From Candidatus Bipolaricaulota bacterium (GTDB lineage Bacteria > Bipolaricaulota > Bipolaricaulia > UBA7950 > UBA9294), in contig JAUWNQ010000025.1 of NCBI GenBank assembly GCA_030612565.1, forward strand, positions 1 to 6,949: DNA of 6,949 bases. The letters are read 5' to 3'. The position numbers and the translations under genes were made by a program. Of this stretch, positions 1-5,110 are shown piece after piece. Every line of letters begins with the position of its first letter. Position 1 is the first letter of the stretch. Below the pieces are notes generated by a model. The model was not told the origin of the DNA. It did no database searches and saw only the letters and a list, made by a program, of their open reading frames with translations.

Positions 1-1
1 G

Positions 2-229
2 CGCGCTATCCGCAGTCTACTGAAGCTGTTCGAGATTGCCCCGGTCAATCGGTCTGTGCTTGAACGCGCGCTTGACAGCAAGATTGAGGATTTCGAGGAT
101 GCCGTCCTGGAACAGGCTGGATGTCTGATCGGCGCTGAAGCAATTATCACGCGCAATACGAAGGACTTTCGCAAGTCGGCGATTAAGGTCCTAGACCCCG
201 CCGAATTCCTCTCTGCCCTCGAAACCTAG
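2..229 (+). CDS. PIN-domain protein, C-terminal part (probable VapC-like toxin), 5' truncated
   Basis: The frame is open from the left edge to a TAG stop at 227-229, giving 75 residues. The visible part reads as the C-terminal half of a PIN domain: an acidic stretch with DFEDAV, then a hydrophobic segment (CLIGAEAIITRN) leading into TKDFRKSAIKVLDPAEFL. In PIN toxins the D-x-x-x-A helix followed by a strand ending in TRN.KDF carries the later acidic metal ligands of the RNase active site, and a short 'v..P.efl' segment closes the fold; all are seen here in that order. Family knowledge says such proteins are Mg2+-dependent endoribonucleases, usually paired with a small upstream antitoxin. That partner and the first catalytic Asp would lie outside the window, so toxin status is inferred. 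Confidence 0.8.
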   Translation, partial: RAIRSLLKLFEIAPVNRSVLERALDSKIEDFEDAVLEQAGCLIGAEAIITRNTKDFRKSAIKVLDPAEFLSALET

Positions 230-267
230 TCCCCTTACGCAAACTCTTGTTGTCACAGGACTTGTAG

Positions 268-465
268 ATGTGCAGATCGCGGGGCCTGATCTTTACTTTT
301 GGTGTTTTTACCTTTCCCTGCCACGGATCAGCCCGCGGTCCAAAAGATCCGCTCAAGACCAAGGTAGCGACCATACGCTCAAGACTTGAGCCGATGCTCC
401 AGCAAGCTCAAACCGACGCCGACAACCTCCTCGCCGCCCTCATCCATCAGCTGGCCAAGGGGTAG
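268..465 (+). CDS. Small ORF of doubtful status; C-terminus resembles a restriction specificity-subunit tail
   Basis: This is a 65-residue frame with an ATG at 268, a modest AGGA (257-260) 7 bases upstream, and a TAG stop. The first ~30 residues look random (Cys/Arg/Phe/Pro-rich, no domain). The last ~30 look like real protein: an amphipathic helix, RLEPMLQQAQTDADNLLAAL, running into IHQLAKG. That pattern recalls the C-terminal coiled coil and 'LL.a.l..lakG' ending of type I restriction HsdS subunits. It may be the decayed 3' end of a lost hsdS gene now read from a chance start, or a chance ORF. No partner methylase or translocase is present. I do not assign a function. Confidence 0.3.
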   Translation: MCRSRGLIFTFGVFTFPCHGSARGPKDPLKTKVATIRSRLEPMLQQAQTDADNLLAALIHQLAKG

Positions 466-497
466 TTCTATTCGCAGTCACTCCACTTGTGTGGATA
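466..497. other. Short gap before the operator region, no gene
   Basis: The wider stretch 230-625 has no well-supported gene apart from the doubtful ORF at 268-465. In 466-497 the only structure seen is a small inverted repeat, CCAC-TTGT-GTGG (483-494), too short to be given a role. The rest of the stretch, 498-626, is the operator and promoter region described separately. Confidence 0.5.
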
Positions 498-551
498 TTT
501 CACTCTAGTCACTAGTTTCACCAAATGGTGAAACGACCCGTGAGAGTGAAA
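498..551. promoter_or_regulatory. Operator O1: four-half-site palindrome
   Basis: Four half-sites lie in perfect mirror symmetry about 524.5: TTTCACT (498-504), TTTCACC (516-522), GGTGAAA (527-533) and AGTGAAA (545-551), separated by 11, 4 and 11 bases. The 11-base spacers differ from those in the second copy, while all 28 half-site bases are identical, which argues for protein-binding constraint. The core pair extends one base further on each side (G515/C534). It lies just upstream of the -35 box. The most likely ligand is the winged-helix AbiEi-like protein encoded directly downstream, because AbiEi proteins are known to repress their own operons by binding inverted repeats. That assignment is inferred. 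Confidence 0.85.
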
Positions 552-557
552 AAGGGG

Positions 558-586
558 TTGACAGACCGATCATTTCACTGTATAGT
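558..586 (+). promoter_or_regulatory. Sigma-70-type promoter of the AbiE-like operon
   Basis: A perfect -35 box TTGACA (558-563) is followed by a 17-base spacer and a -10 box TATAGT (581-586), one base off TATAAT. Transcription would start near 593, giving a leader of about 33 bases before the ATG at 626. The -35 box lies in the 21-base gap between the two operators, and the -10 box lies inside the second operator between its left outer and left inner half-sites. Bound repressor should therefore block RNA polymerase directly. Confidence 0.85.
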
Positions 587-626
587 TCTATTTCACCAAA
601 CGGTGAAAACGCCCTAGGGAGTGAAA
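573..626. promoter_or_regulatory. Operator O2: second four-half-site palindrome
   Basis: It has the same architecture as O1: TTTCACT (573-579), TTTCACC (591-597), GGTGAAA (602-608) and AGTGAAA (620-626), exactly symmetric about 599.5 with 11-, 4- and 11-base spacers. Its centre is 75 bp from the centre of O1, close to seven helical turns. The copy covers the -10 box, the predicted transcription start, the Shine-Dalgarno and the A of the start codon. The core palindrome would also fold as a 7-bp hairpin near the 5' end of the mRNA, so a role at RNA level is an alternative. There is no U-tract, so it is not a terminator. Confidence 0.85.
616..621 (+). promoter_or_regulatory. Ribosome binding site of the antitoxin gene, overlapping operator O2
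   Basis: AGGGAG sits 4 bases before the ATG at 626, which is slightly close spacing but the best candidate upstream of this frame, and it supports that start. Its last two bases (620-621) are also the first two of the outer half-site AGTGAAA, so operator and translation start are interleaved. Confidence 0.6.
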
Positions 627-1678
627 TGTACGAAGACGAAGTCCTCCAACAAGGAGAACAAGCGATTCGCAATTGCCTAGATCGTGTCCCCTTTCTGAAG
701 ATCCGAGATTTCCAGGGTGAGCCGGATTTCTCCGGAAGGCGACCCGATTTTGTTGTGCGCGTCGAAACGATTGGCGGTGAGTACAACCTCGTTGTCGAAG
801 CAAAGTCGAGCGGTCAACCCAGAGTGGCGCGACGGGCCATCGATCAGCTCCGGGTTTATTCCGAAGGCGTCCCGAATCCCTATCCCGTCCTTCTCGCTCC
901 CTATGTCGCTGATGCTACAGCGCAACTCTGTGCACGCGATGGTGTTGGGTATATCGATCTTGCTGGCAACTGCAGATTGAGCTTTGGTCAGGTCTACATC
1001 GAACAGTGCGGCAAGGAGAATCCATTCTCGGAGAAGCGCGAACTCCGATCTCTATATTCGCCCAAAGCGGAGAGGGTTCTCCGAGTGCTTCTGACCTCAC
1101 CGCGGAAAGCATGGAAGGTTCAAGAGCTGGCAAGTGAGGCGGACGTGAGTCTTGGATTGGCTTCCAAGGTGAAGCAGATCCTGAAGCTAAGAGAGTGGCT
1201 CGCCCCCCGCTCGAAGGGTGTTAGGTTGCTCGATCCGGAGGCAGCCCTGACGGAGTGGGCTCGCGAGTACCGCTACAGCAAGCATCGGACTTTCGACTAC
1301 TTCTCCTTCGCTTCCGGAAGTGATCTGGAGTATCAAGTCTCCTTGGCAGCGGAGAGCTGCGGCATTCGGATTGCGCTCACCGGATTCTCTGCCGCTGTCC
1401 GCTACGCACCGGCGGTGCGCTATCGGCGTTCGATGATCTATTGCGCCGGAGAGGCGGCGGCGATCGCGCGGAAACTCGATCTAAAGCAGGTTTCGAGTGG
1501 GGCGAACCTCACACTCATCCAGCCATACGATGAAGGCGTCTTCTATGGAGTAGAACCTCGAGATGGGTTGCCTGTTGTTTCTGCGATTCAGACGTACTTG
1601 GATCTCATGAAGCAGTTGGCACGCGGGGAAGAGGCGGCGGCGGCGCTGTTGCAGGAGGCTATTCGTCCATCATGGTAA
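626..1678 (+). CDS. AbiEi-family type IV antitoxin / autorepressor with endonuclease-like N-terminal domain
   Basis: This 350-residue protein is the likely antitoxin and transcriptional regulator of the following nucleotidyltransferase. Three parts are visible. Residues ~1-130 look like a restriction-endonuclease-like fold: P40-D41-FVV, then LVVEAKSSG with E58-x-K60, then AIDQLRVY with Q74 and Y78, matching PD-(D/E)xK spacing; next comes a conserved-looking GVGYIDLAGNCRLSF segment (~106-120). Residues ~145-200 form a winged helix (KAWKVQELASEADVSLGLAS as the helix-turn-helix, then a wing ending KGVRLLDP). Residues ~220-345 resemble the AbiEi C-terminal domain, with SGANLTLIQPYDEGVFYG, GLPVVSAIQTYLDL and RGEEAAAALL. 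By family knowledge, AbiEi antitoxins do not bind the toxin stably and repress their own promoter. The gene overlaps the next by 7 bases. Whether the N-terminal domain cleaves DNA is unknown; it may be a degenerate fold used for binding. Confidence 0.85.
   Translation: MYEDEVLQQGEQAIRNCLDRVPFLKIRDFQGEPDFSGRRPDFVVRVETIGGEYNLVVEAKSSGQPRVARRAIDQLRVYSEGVPNPYPVLLAPYVADATAQLCARDGVGYIDLAGNCRLSFGQVYIEQCGKENPFSEKRELRSLYSPKAERVLRVLLTSPRKAWKVQELASEADVSLGLASKVKQILKLREWLAPRSKGVRLLDPEAALTEWAREYRYSKHRTFDYFSFASGSDLEYQVSLAAESCGIRIALTGFSAAVRYAPAVRYRRSMIYCAGEAAAIARKLDLKQVSSGANLTLIQPYDEGVFYGVEPRDGLPVVSAIQTYLDLMKQLARGEEAAAALLQEAIRPSW
1653..1658 (+). promoter_or_regulatory. Ribosome binding site of the toxin gene, inside the antitoxin gene
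   Basis: AGGAGG lies within the last codons of the antitoxin gene, 13 bases before the ATG at 1672. The motif is strong but the spacing is long, which would fit lowered toxin translation helped by coupling to the upstream stop at 1676-1678. Confidence 0.5.
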
Positions 1679-2484
1679 CCAAGCATGACTACAATGCTGA
1701 GCAGGTCGCTGCAGCTAAATCAGTATTGCTCGAGCTGATGCTCTTGCTGGGTGACTATCGCGACCACCTGGTTCTTGTAGGCGGCTGGGTACCCGAATTC
1801 CTGATCACCCAGCCTAGCGAGCCCCACATCGGCAGTATCGACGTCGATCTGGCAGTAGATCATCGTGCTATTACGGAGGCCGGCTATCGAACGATTCGAC
1901 AGCTTCTTCTTGATAGAGGATACGAACAGGATGATCAGCAACCATTCATCTTCCGAAGAGAGGCCAACTCGATCACCGTGGAGGTTGATCTTCTGGCGGG
2001 AGAGTATGGTGGCACTGGGAAGAGTCGAAGACACCAGAGGATTCTCGACACCCATCTCCGGAAAGCGCGGGGATGCGATATCGCTTTCGACAACCCCGAA
2101 ACCATCCAAATCGAGGGCGAGCTTCCTGACGGAGGATTCGATACAGTGAGCATCAAAATCGCATCAATCAAGGCGTTCCTCTGTATGAAAGGGATGGCAC
2201 TTGATGGCCGGCTCAAAGAGAAGGATGCATGGGACATCTACTACTGCATCCGAGAGTTCCCGGGAGGGATGGACGCGCTAGTTGAACGCCTCAGGTCGGG
2301 AATCGAGCGCGGCTTGGTCAGAGAGGCGTTGGAAAAGATCGCCTTGCACTTCGCCTCACCAGAGCACCGTGGCCCTCGACATGTGGCCGATTTCAAGGAA
2401 GTGGCTGATCCGGAAGATCGCGAGGCAATCCAGCGAGATGCCTACGAGCGCGTGAATTACGTACTCGAACAACTCGGGATCTAA
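1672..2484 (+). CDS. AbiEii-like nucleotidyltransferase toxin (type IV toxin-antitoxin)
   Basis: This 270-residue cytosolic protein has the DNA polymerase beta-type nucleotidyltransferase signature. GGW at 37-39 (in LVLVGGWVPEFL) is the phosphate-binding motif; D57 and D59 in GSIDVDLAVD are the first metal-binding pair; D106 in ITVEVDLLAG is a good third carboxylate. The later AbiEii-type elements IKIASIKAFLCMKG (K167, K173) and KEKDAWDIYY (K184, D185, D188) follow. Characterised AbiEii/MenT relatives are growth-arresting toxins, and some add nucleotides to tRNA acceptor ends; the target here cannot be read from sequence. The start at 1672 overlaps the antitoxin gene by 7 bases, so the two should be co-transcribed and translationally coupled. 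All expected motifs are intact, so the toxin is predicted active. It ends 46 bases before the convergent tatD. Confidence 0.87.
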   Translation: MVTKHDYNAEQVAAAKSVLLELMLLLGDYRDHLVLVGGWVPEFLITQPSEPHIGSIDVDLAVDHRAITEAGYRTIRQLLLDRGYEQDDQQPFIFRREANSITVEVDLLAGEYGGTGKSRRHQRILDTHLRKARGCDIAFDNPETIQIEGELPDGGFDTVSIKIASIKAFLCMKGMALDGRLKEKDAWDIYYCIREFPGGMDALVERLRSGIERGLVREALEKIALHFASPEHRGPRHVADFKEVADPEDREAIQRDAYERVNYVLEQLGI

Positions 2485-2530
2485 CCTGAGGACCAGCATA
2501 AGTAGCGCGGGGGCGCAAGGGACTTCGTGG

Positions 2531-3301
2531 CTACAGAGCAAAGAGGGATACGGCGTTATCCGTTGTCCTCTCCTTCACCTTCTCGACCGAGATCCCTTTC
2601 AGCTCCGCGACCTTCTCTGCCACGTAGCGGACGTAGGCCGGTTCGTTCCGTTTTCCCCGGTAGGGGACGGGGGTGAGGTACGGACAGTCGGTCTCAAGGA
2701 TGATCCGCTCCAACGGGATCTCCTTCACCGCTTCCTGCAGGATTTTGTTCTTGTTGAACGTCACCGGTCCGCCGATCCCCAGGTAGAATCCGAGGGCGAG
2801 GAACTCCTTTGCCAGCGCGCCATCACCGAGGAAGGAGTGGATAACCCCGTGGTAAGAGGAGGCGTGATGCCGCAGGATCGCGAGGAGGTCCTTCGTCGAC
2901 TCGCGGTTGTGGATGATGATCGGGAGCTTCGACTCCCCAGCAAGCTCGATCTGTGCCGCGAAAGCACGGCGCTGCACCGCTCGTGGGGAGAGATCGCGGT
3001 AGTAGTCGAGACCGATCTCCCCGATTGCGATGACCTTTGGTACCTTTGTCAGCGTTGCTAAGCGGGAAAGGACGCCCTGATCGAGTGTCTTCGCGTCGTG
3101 GGGATGGACCCCTACTGCGGCCCAGATAGTGTAGTGTCGCTTCGCTAGTGAAATGGCCGCCTCGCTCGATCGGAGGTCGACTCCCACGTTGATGACCCCG
3201 ATCGATTCGGAGAACGCACGCGCGATCACCGCAGCGCGGTCGGCCTTGTAGTCGGAGGAATCGAGGTGCGCATGGGTGTCGATAAGCTCGAGGTCAGGCA
3301 T
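2531..3301 (-). CDS. tatD: TatD-family metal-dependent hydrolase/nuclease
   Basis: This 256-residue protein has the usual length for TatD. All expected metal ligands of the amidohydrolase-like TIM barrel are present: H10 and H12 in IDTHAHLD, E95 in AIGEIGLDYYRD, H131 in IIIHNRES, H155 in GVIHSFLGD, and D205 in ILETDCPYLTP. Family members are cytosolic Mg2+-dependent 3'-5' DNases linked to DNA repair and quality control; the precise substrate here is unknown. The frame stays open 35 codons upstream of the chosen ATG (to 3406), but that extension is Arg/Cys-rich without similarity to the family, and TatD proteins begin within a few residues of the (I/V)DTHxHLD motif, so 3301 is preferred. No strong Shine-Dalgarno is seen. 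It is the last gene of the minus-strand cluster and converges on the toxin gene. Confidence 0.93.
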   Translation of the reverse strand: MPDLELIDTHAHLDSSDYKADRAAVIARAFSESIGVINVGVDLRSSEAAISLAKRHYTIWAAVGVHPHDAKTLDQGVLSRLATLTKVPKVIAIGEIGLDYYRDLSPRAVQRRAFAAQIELAGESKLPIIIHNRESTKDLLAILRHHASSYHGVIHSFLGDGALAKEFLALGFYLGIGGPVTFNKNKILQEAVKEIPLERIILETDCPYLTPVPYRGKRNEPAYVRYVAEKVAELKGISVEKVKERTTDNAVSLFAL

Positions 3302-3366
3302 CTGTAGTCCCGTGTGGCGTTGGGACTTGTCCCCGACGTTTGGACTCCGCAAAGGGTAGTCGCACA

Positions 3367-3396
3367 CCTGTCTGCCTCGTGGACGCGACAGGCAGG
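3367..3396. other. Imperfect hairpin between nnr and tatD
   Basis: The arms 3367-3376 and 3387-3396 can pair over 10 positions with one mismatch and one G-U, around a 10-base loop. There is no T-run on either strand, so it is not a classic terminator. It could be an mRNA processing or stabilising element in the nnr-tatD transcript, or chance. Confidence 0.3.
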
Positions 3397-3412
3397 CAAG
3401 GTGCAACGCTTC

Positions 3413-4948
3413 CTAACACCTCTCCACCTCGGCGATAGCGTAAGGAAGCGCATCGATCAGGTCGCTCGGGATGATCGACCGCTCGGCGCGATCGCTGGCA
3501 AGGAGATCGGCGGTCGCACCGTGGAGGTAGGCCCCGAGGATCGCCCCTTCCGTCGGGGTTGCTCCTCCCGCCATCAGGCCGGCGATCAGGCCGGTCAACA
3601 CGTCACCACTCCCGCCGGTGGCAAGACCGGTGTTCCCGGTCGGGTTCAGATAGACCTCGCCCTCCGGGGTTCCGATCGCGGTCGGCCTCCCTTTGAGGAG
3701 GAGAAGGACCCCGTGCTCGCGGGCGAAGGCGCGAACGACCTCGATCCGATCTTGATCGATCTCCTCTGCCGATCGACCGAGCAGGCGTGAGAGCTCCCCG
3801 GGATGAGGGGTAAGGACGACCCTGTTGGAGAGCCTTTCCAGGAGATCGAGGTGCGCAGCGAGCGGGAAGAGGCCGTCGGCATCGATCACGACTGGAACCT
3901 CGACTCGCCTCAGAAGATCGAGCACGAGCAGGCCGACCGCGGGATCGCGCGACAGACCTGGGCCGATGGCAAGAAGATCGGCGCGGTCGAGGTCGGGGGC
4001 GAGTCGGTCCAAGACCTCTGCGGTTAGGTGCCCGTCCTCATCGGGGAGAGGGATGGTGACCACCTCCGGGAGGGCGCCCTCGAGGATCGGGTTGAGCACG
4101 CTTGGGGAGGCGAGGGTGACGAGCCCTGCCCCGGCGCGCAGGGCTCCTTTCGCGCAGAGGATCGCCGCACCGCTCATCCCGGTCGCCCCAGCGACGATCA
4201 ACACCCTTCCGAACGCTCCCTTGTGTCCGTCCGGGGGGCGCACGGGGAGGTGCGTATGCACCCAGTCTCTCTCCCCCACGGAGGCGATCCGGACGACTTC
4301 TTCCTTCACCGATGCTGGGTAGCCGACCGGGACGACCTCGATCTCGCCGCAGAATTCACGCGCTGGGTAGAGAAGGTGCGCCGGTTTATAGGCGGCCATG
4401 CAAACGGTGAGGTCGGCCTGCACCGCCTCTCCCAGAAGGCTTCCTCGATCTGCAGTTAGGCCGGAGGGAAGGTCGATTGCCACGCGAATGACCCGCGCTC
4501 GGTTGATCGCTCGGACTAGCGCTTCATATCGTCCCTGCAGGGGTCGATCGACCCCGATTCCGAGTAGGCCATCGATCACACAATCGGCCCAGGAGAGGGC
4601 CTCCTCGAACGCCACAAGGTCCTCGGAGATGACGGAGACCGACCCAGGAGTCGCTTTGTACAAGAGATCTGCCTTCTCTTTCGTCAGAGGGGAGAGATCG
4701 TTCAAAGGAGCGATGGTGAAGGCGCGCACCTCGATCCCCATTTCATACAGTCTGCGCACGGCAACGAGCGCGTCGCCGCCGTTCCCCCCTTTCCCGGCAA
4801 TTGCCACTACCTTGTGGATCGCAGTACGGCGTTCGATCGCTTTGGCAACCGCGCGCCCCGCGGTCTCCATCAGGGTCGACTCCGGGATCCCCTCCTCCGA
4901 CGCTCGTCGATCGAGCTCCTTGATCTGCGCAGCGTTCAGTACGTTCAT
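3413..4948 (-). CDS. nnr: Bifunctional NAD(P)H-hydrate epimerase / ADP-dependent NAD(P)H-hydrate dehydratase
   Basis: This 511-residue protein is full length for the fused bacterial enzyme that repairs damaged NADH/NADPH hydrates. Residues ~1-210 are the YjeF_N epimerase, converting R-NAD(P)HX to S: GKGGNGGDALVAVRRL (52-67), CVIDGLLGIG (123-132) and VAIDLPSGL (156-164). Residues ~225-505 are the ribokinase-like dehydratase, using ADP to restore S-NAD(P)HX: HKGAFGRVLIVAG (242-254), AIGPGL (327-332), VIDADGL (354-360), LTPHPGELSRLLG (379-391), LLLKGRPT (416-423), and the nucleotide-binding NTGLATGGSGDVLTGLIAG (439-457). All signatures look intact. The ATG at 4948 is preceded by a G-rich Shine-Dalgarno. 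It lies downstream of miaA across a repeat-filled gap and 111 bases upstream of tatD. Confidence 0.96.
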   Translation of the reverse strand: MNVLNAAQIKELDRRASEEGIPESTLMETAGRAVAKAIERRTAIHKVVAIAGKGGNGGDALVAVRRLYEMGIEVRAFTIAPLNDLSPLTKEKADLLYKATPGSVSVISEDLVAFEEALSWADCVIDGLLGIGVDRPLQGRYEALVRAINRARVIRVAIDLPSGLTADRGSLLGEAVQADLTVCMAAYKPAHLLYPAREFCGEIEVVPVGYPASVKEEVVRIASVGERDWVHTHLPVRPPDGHKGAFGRVLIVAGATGMSGAAILCAKGALRAGAGLVTLASPSVLNPILEGALPEVVTIPLPDEDGHLTAEVLDRLAPDLDRADLLAIGPGLSRDPAVGLLVLDLLRRVEVPVVIDADGLFPLAAHLDLLERLSNRVVLTPHPGELSRLLGRSAEEIDQDRIEVVRAFAREHGVLLLLKGRPTAIGTPEGEVYLNPTGNTGLATGGSGDVLTGLIAGLMAGGATPTEGAILGAYLHGATADLLASDRAERSIIPSDLIDALPYAIAEVERC

Positions 4949-4951
4949 CGT

Positions 4952-4957
4952 CCCCCC
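4952..4957 (-). promoter_or_regulatory. Ribosome binding site of nnr
   Basis: On the minus strand a run of six G residues preceded by A-rich sequence lies 3 bases before the ATG at 4948. It resembles a strong purine-rich Shine-Dalgarno and supports this start. It abuts the left arm of the octamer repeat. Confidence 0.55.
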
Positions 4958-4965
4958 TTTTTATA

Positions 4966-5110
4966 TTGAGTGATTGAATGATCGGGGGATTGAGTGATTG
5001 GGAAGGACTTGAAACGCACCAAATCGCTCAATCATTAAATCACTAAATCATTAAATCACTCAATCCCTCAATCCCTCGATCTCCCGATCACTCAATTAAC
5101 CAATCCTCCG
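4966..5110. repeat. Octamer tandem repeat in two inverted arms (imperfect long hairpin)
   Basis: The right arm (5023-5110) is eleven consecutive 8-base units of the type ATCACTCA / ATCATTAA / ATCCCTCA, in strict 8-base phase. The left arm (4966-5005) is five units of the complementary type TTGAGTGA / TTGAATGA / TTGGGAAG. Aligned as an inverted repeat, 4966-5002 pairs with 5067-5103 over 37 positions with 8 mismatches by hand count, several of which become G-U pairs in RNA. The loop (5003-5066) holds unpaired units and a unique core, 5006-5022. The right arm runs through the miaA stop codon (5092-5094) into its last codons. It fills most of the 143-base miaA-nnr gap. It may act as an mRNA hairpin or be a dispersed genomic repeat; the function is unknown. 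Confidence 0.85.

Noticed and set aside
183..374. Minus-strand 63-residue ORF
   Set aside because: It is basic and low in recognisable structure, overlaps the end of the PIN gene, and has no supporting motif.
591..608. Transcription attenuator hairpin in the leader
   Set aside because: The stem would form in RNA but lacks a U-tract, and the flanking symmetric half-sites are better explained as a DNA operator.
2485..2530. Terminator between the convergent toxin and tatD genes
   Set aside because: Only a 4-bp GCGC-GGGG-GCGC stem is seen, and no T-run follows on either strand.
3302..3406. Upstream start for tatD adding 35 residues
   Set aside because: The extension is compositionally odd and unlike TatD N-termini; the ATG at 3301 places the metal-binding HxH at the normal position.
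3302..3412. tRNA or other structured RNA gene between nnr and tatD
   Set aside because: Hairpins are present, but neither strand gives a T-arm, anticodon arm and acceptor stem with tRNA spacing.
3314..4973. Several long plus-strand ORFs opposite nnr
   Set aside because: They are Arg/Pro/Ser-rich shadow frames of a GC-rich gene that is itself unambiguous on the minus strand.
4949..4990. Promoter for nnr (TATAAA on the minus strand)
   Set aside because: The box abuts the Shine-Dalgarno, so transcription would start at or after it, and there is no -35 at the right distance.
4966..5110. CRISPR array
   Set aside because: Units are 8 bases, directly adjacent, with no unique spacers of CRISPR length and no cas genes nearby.
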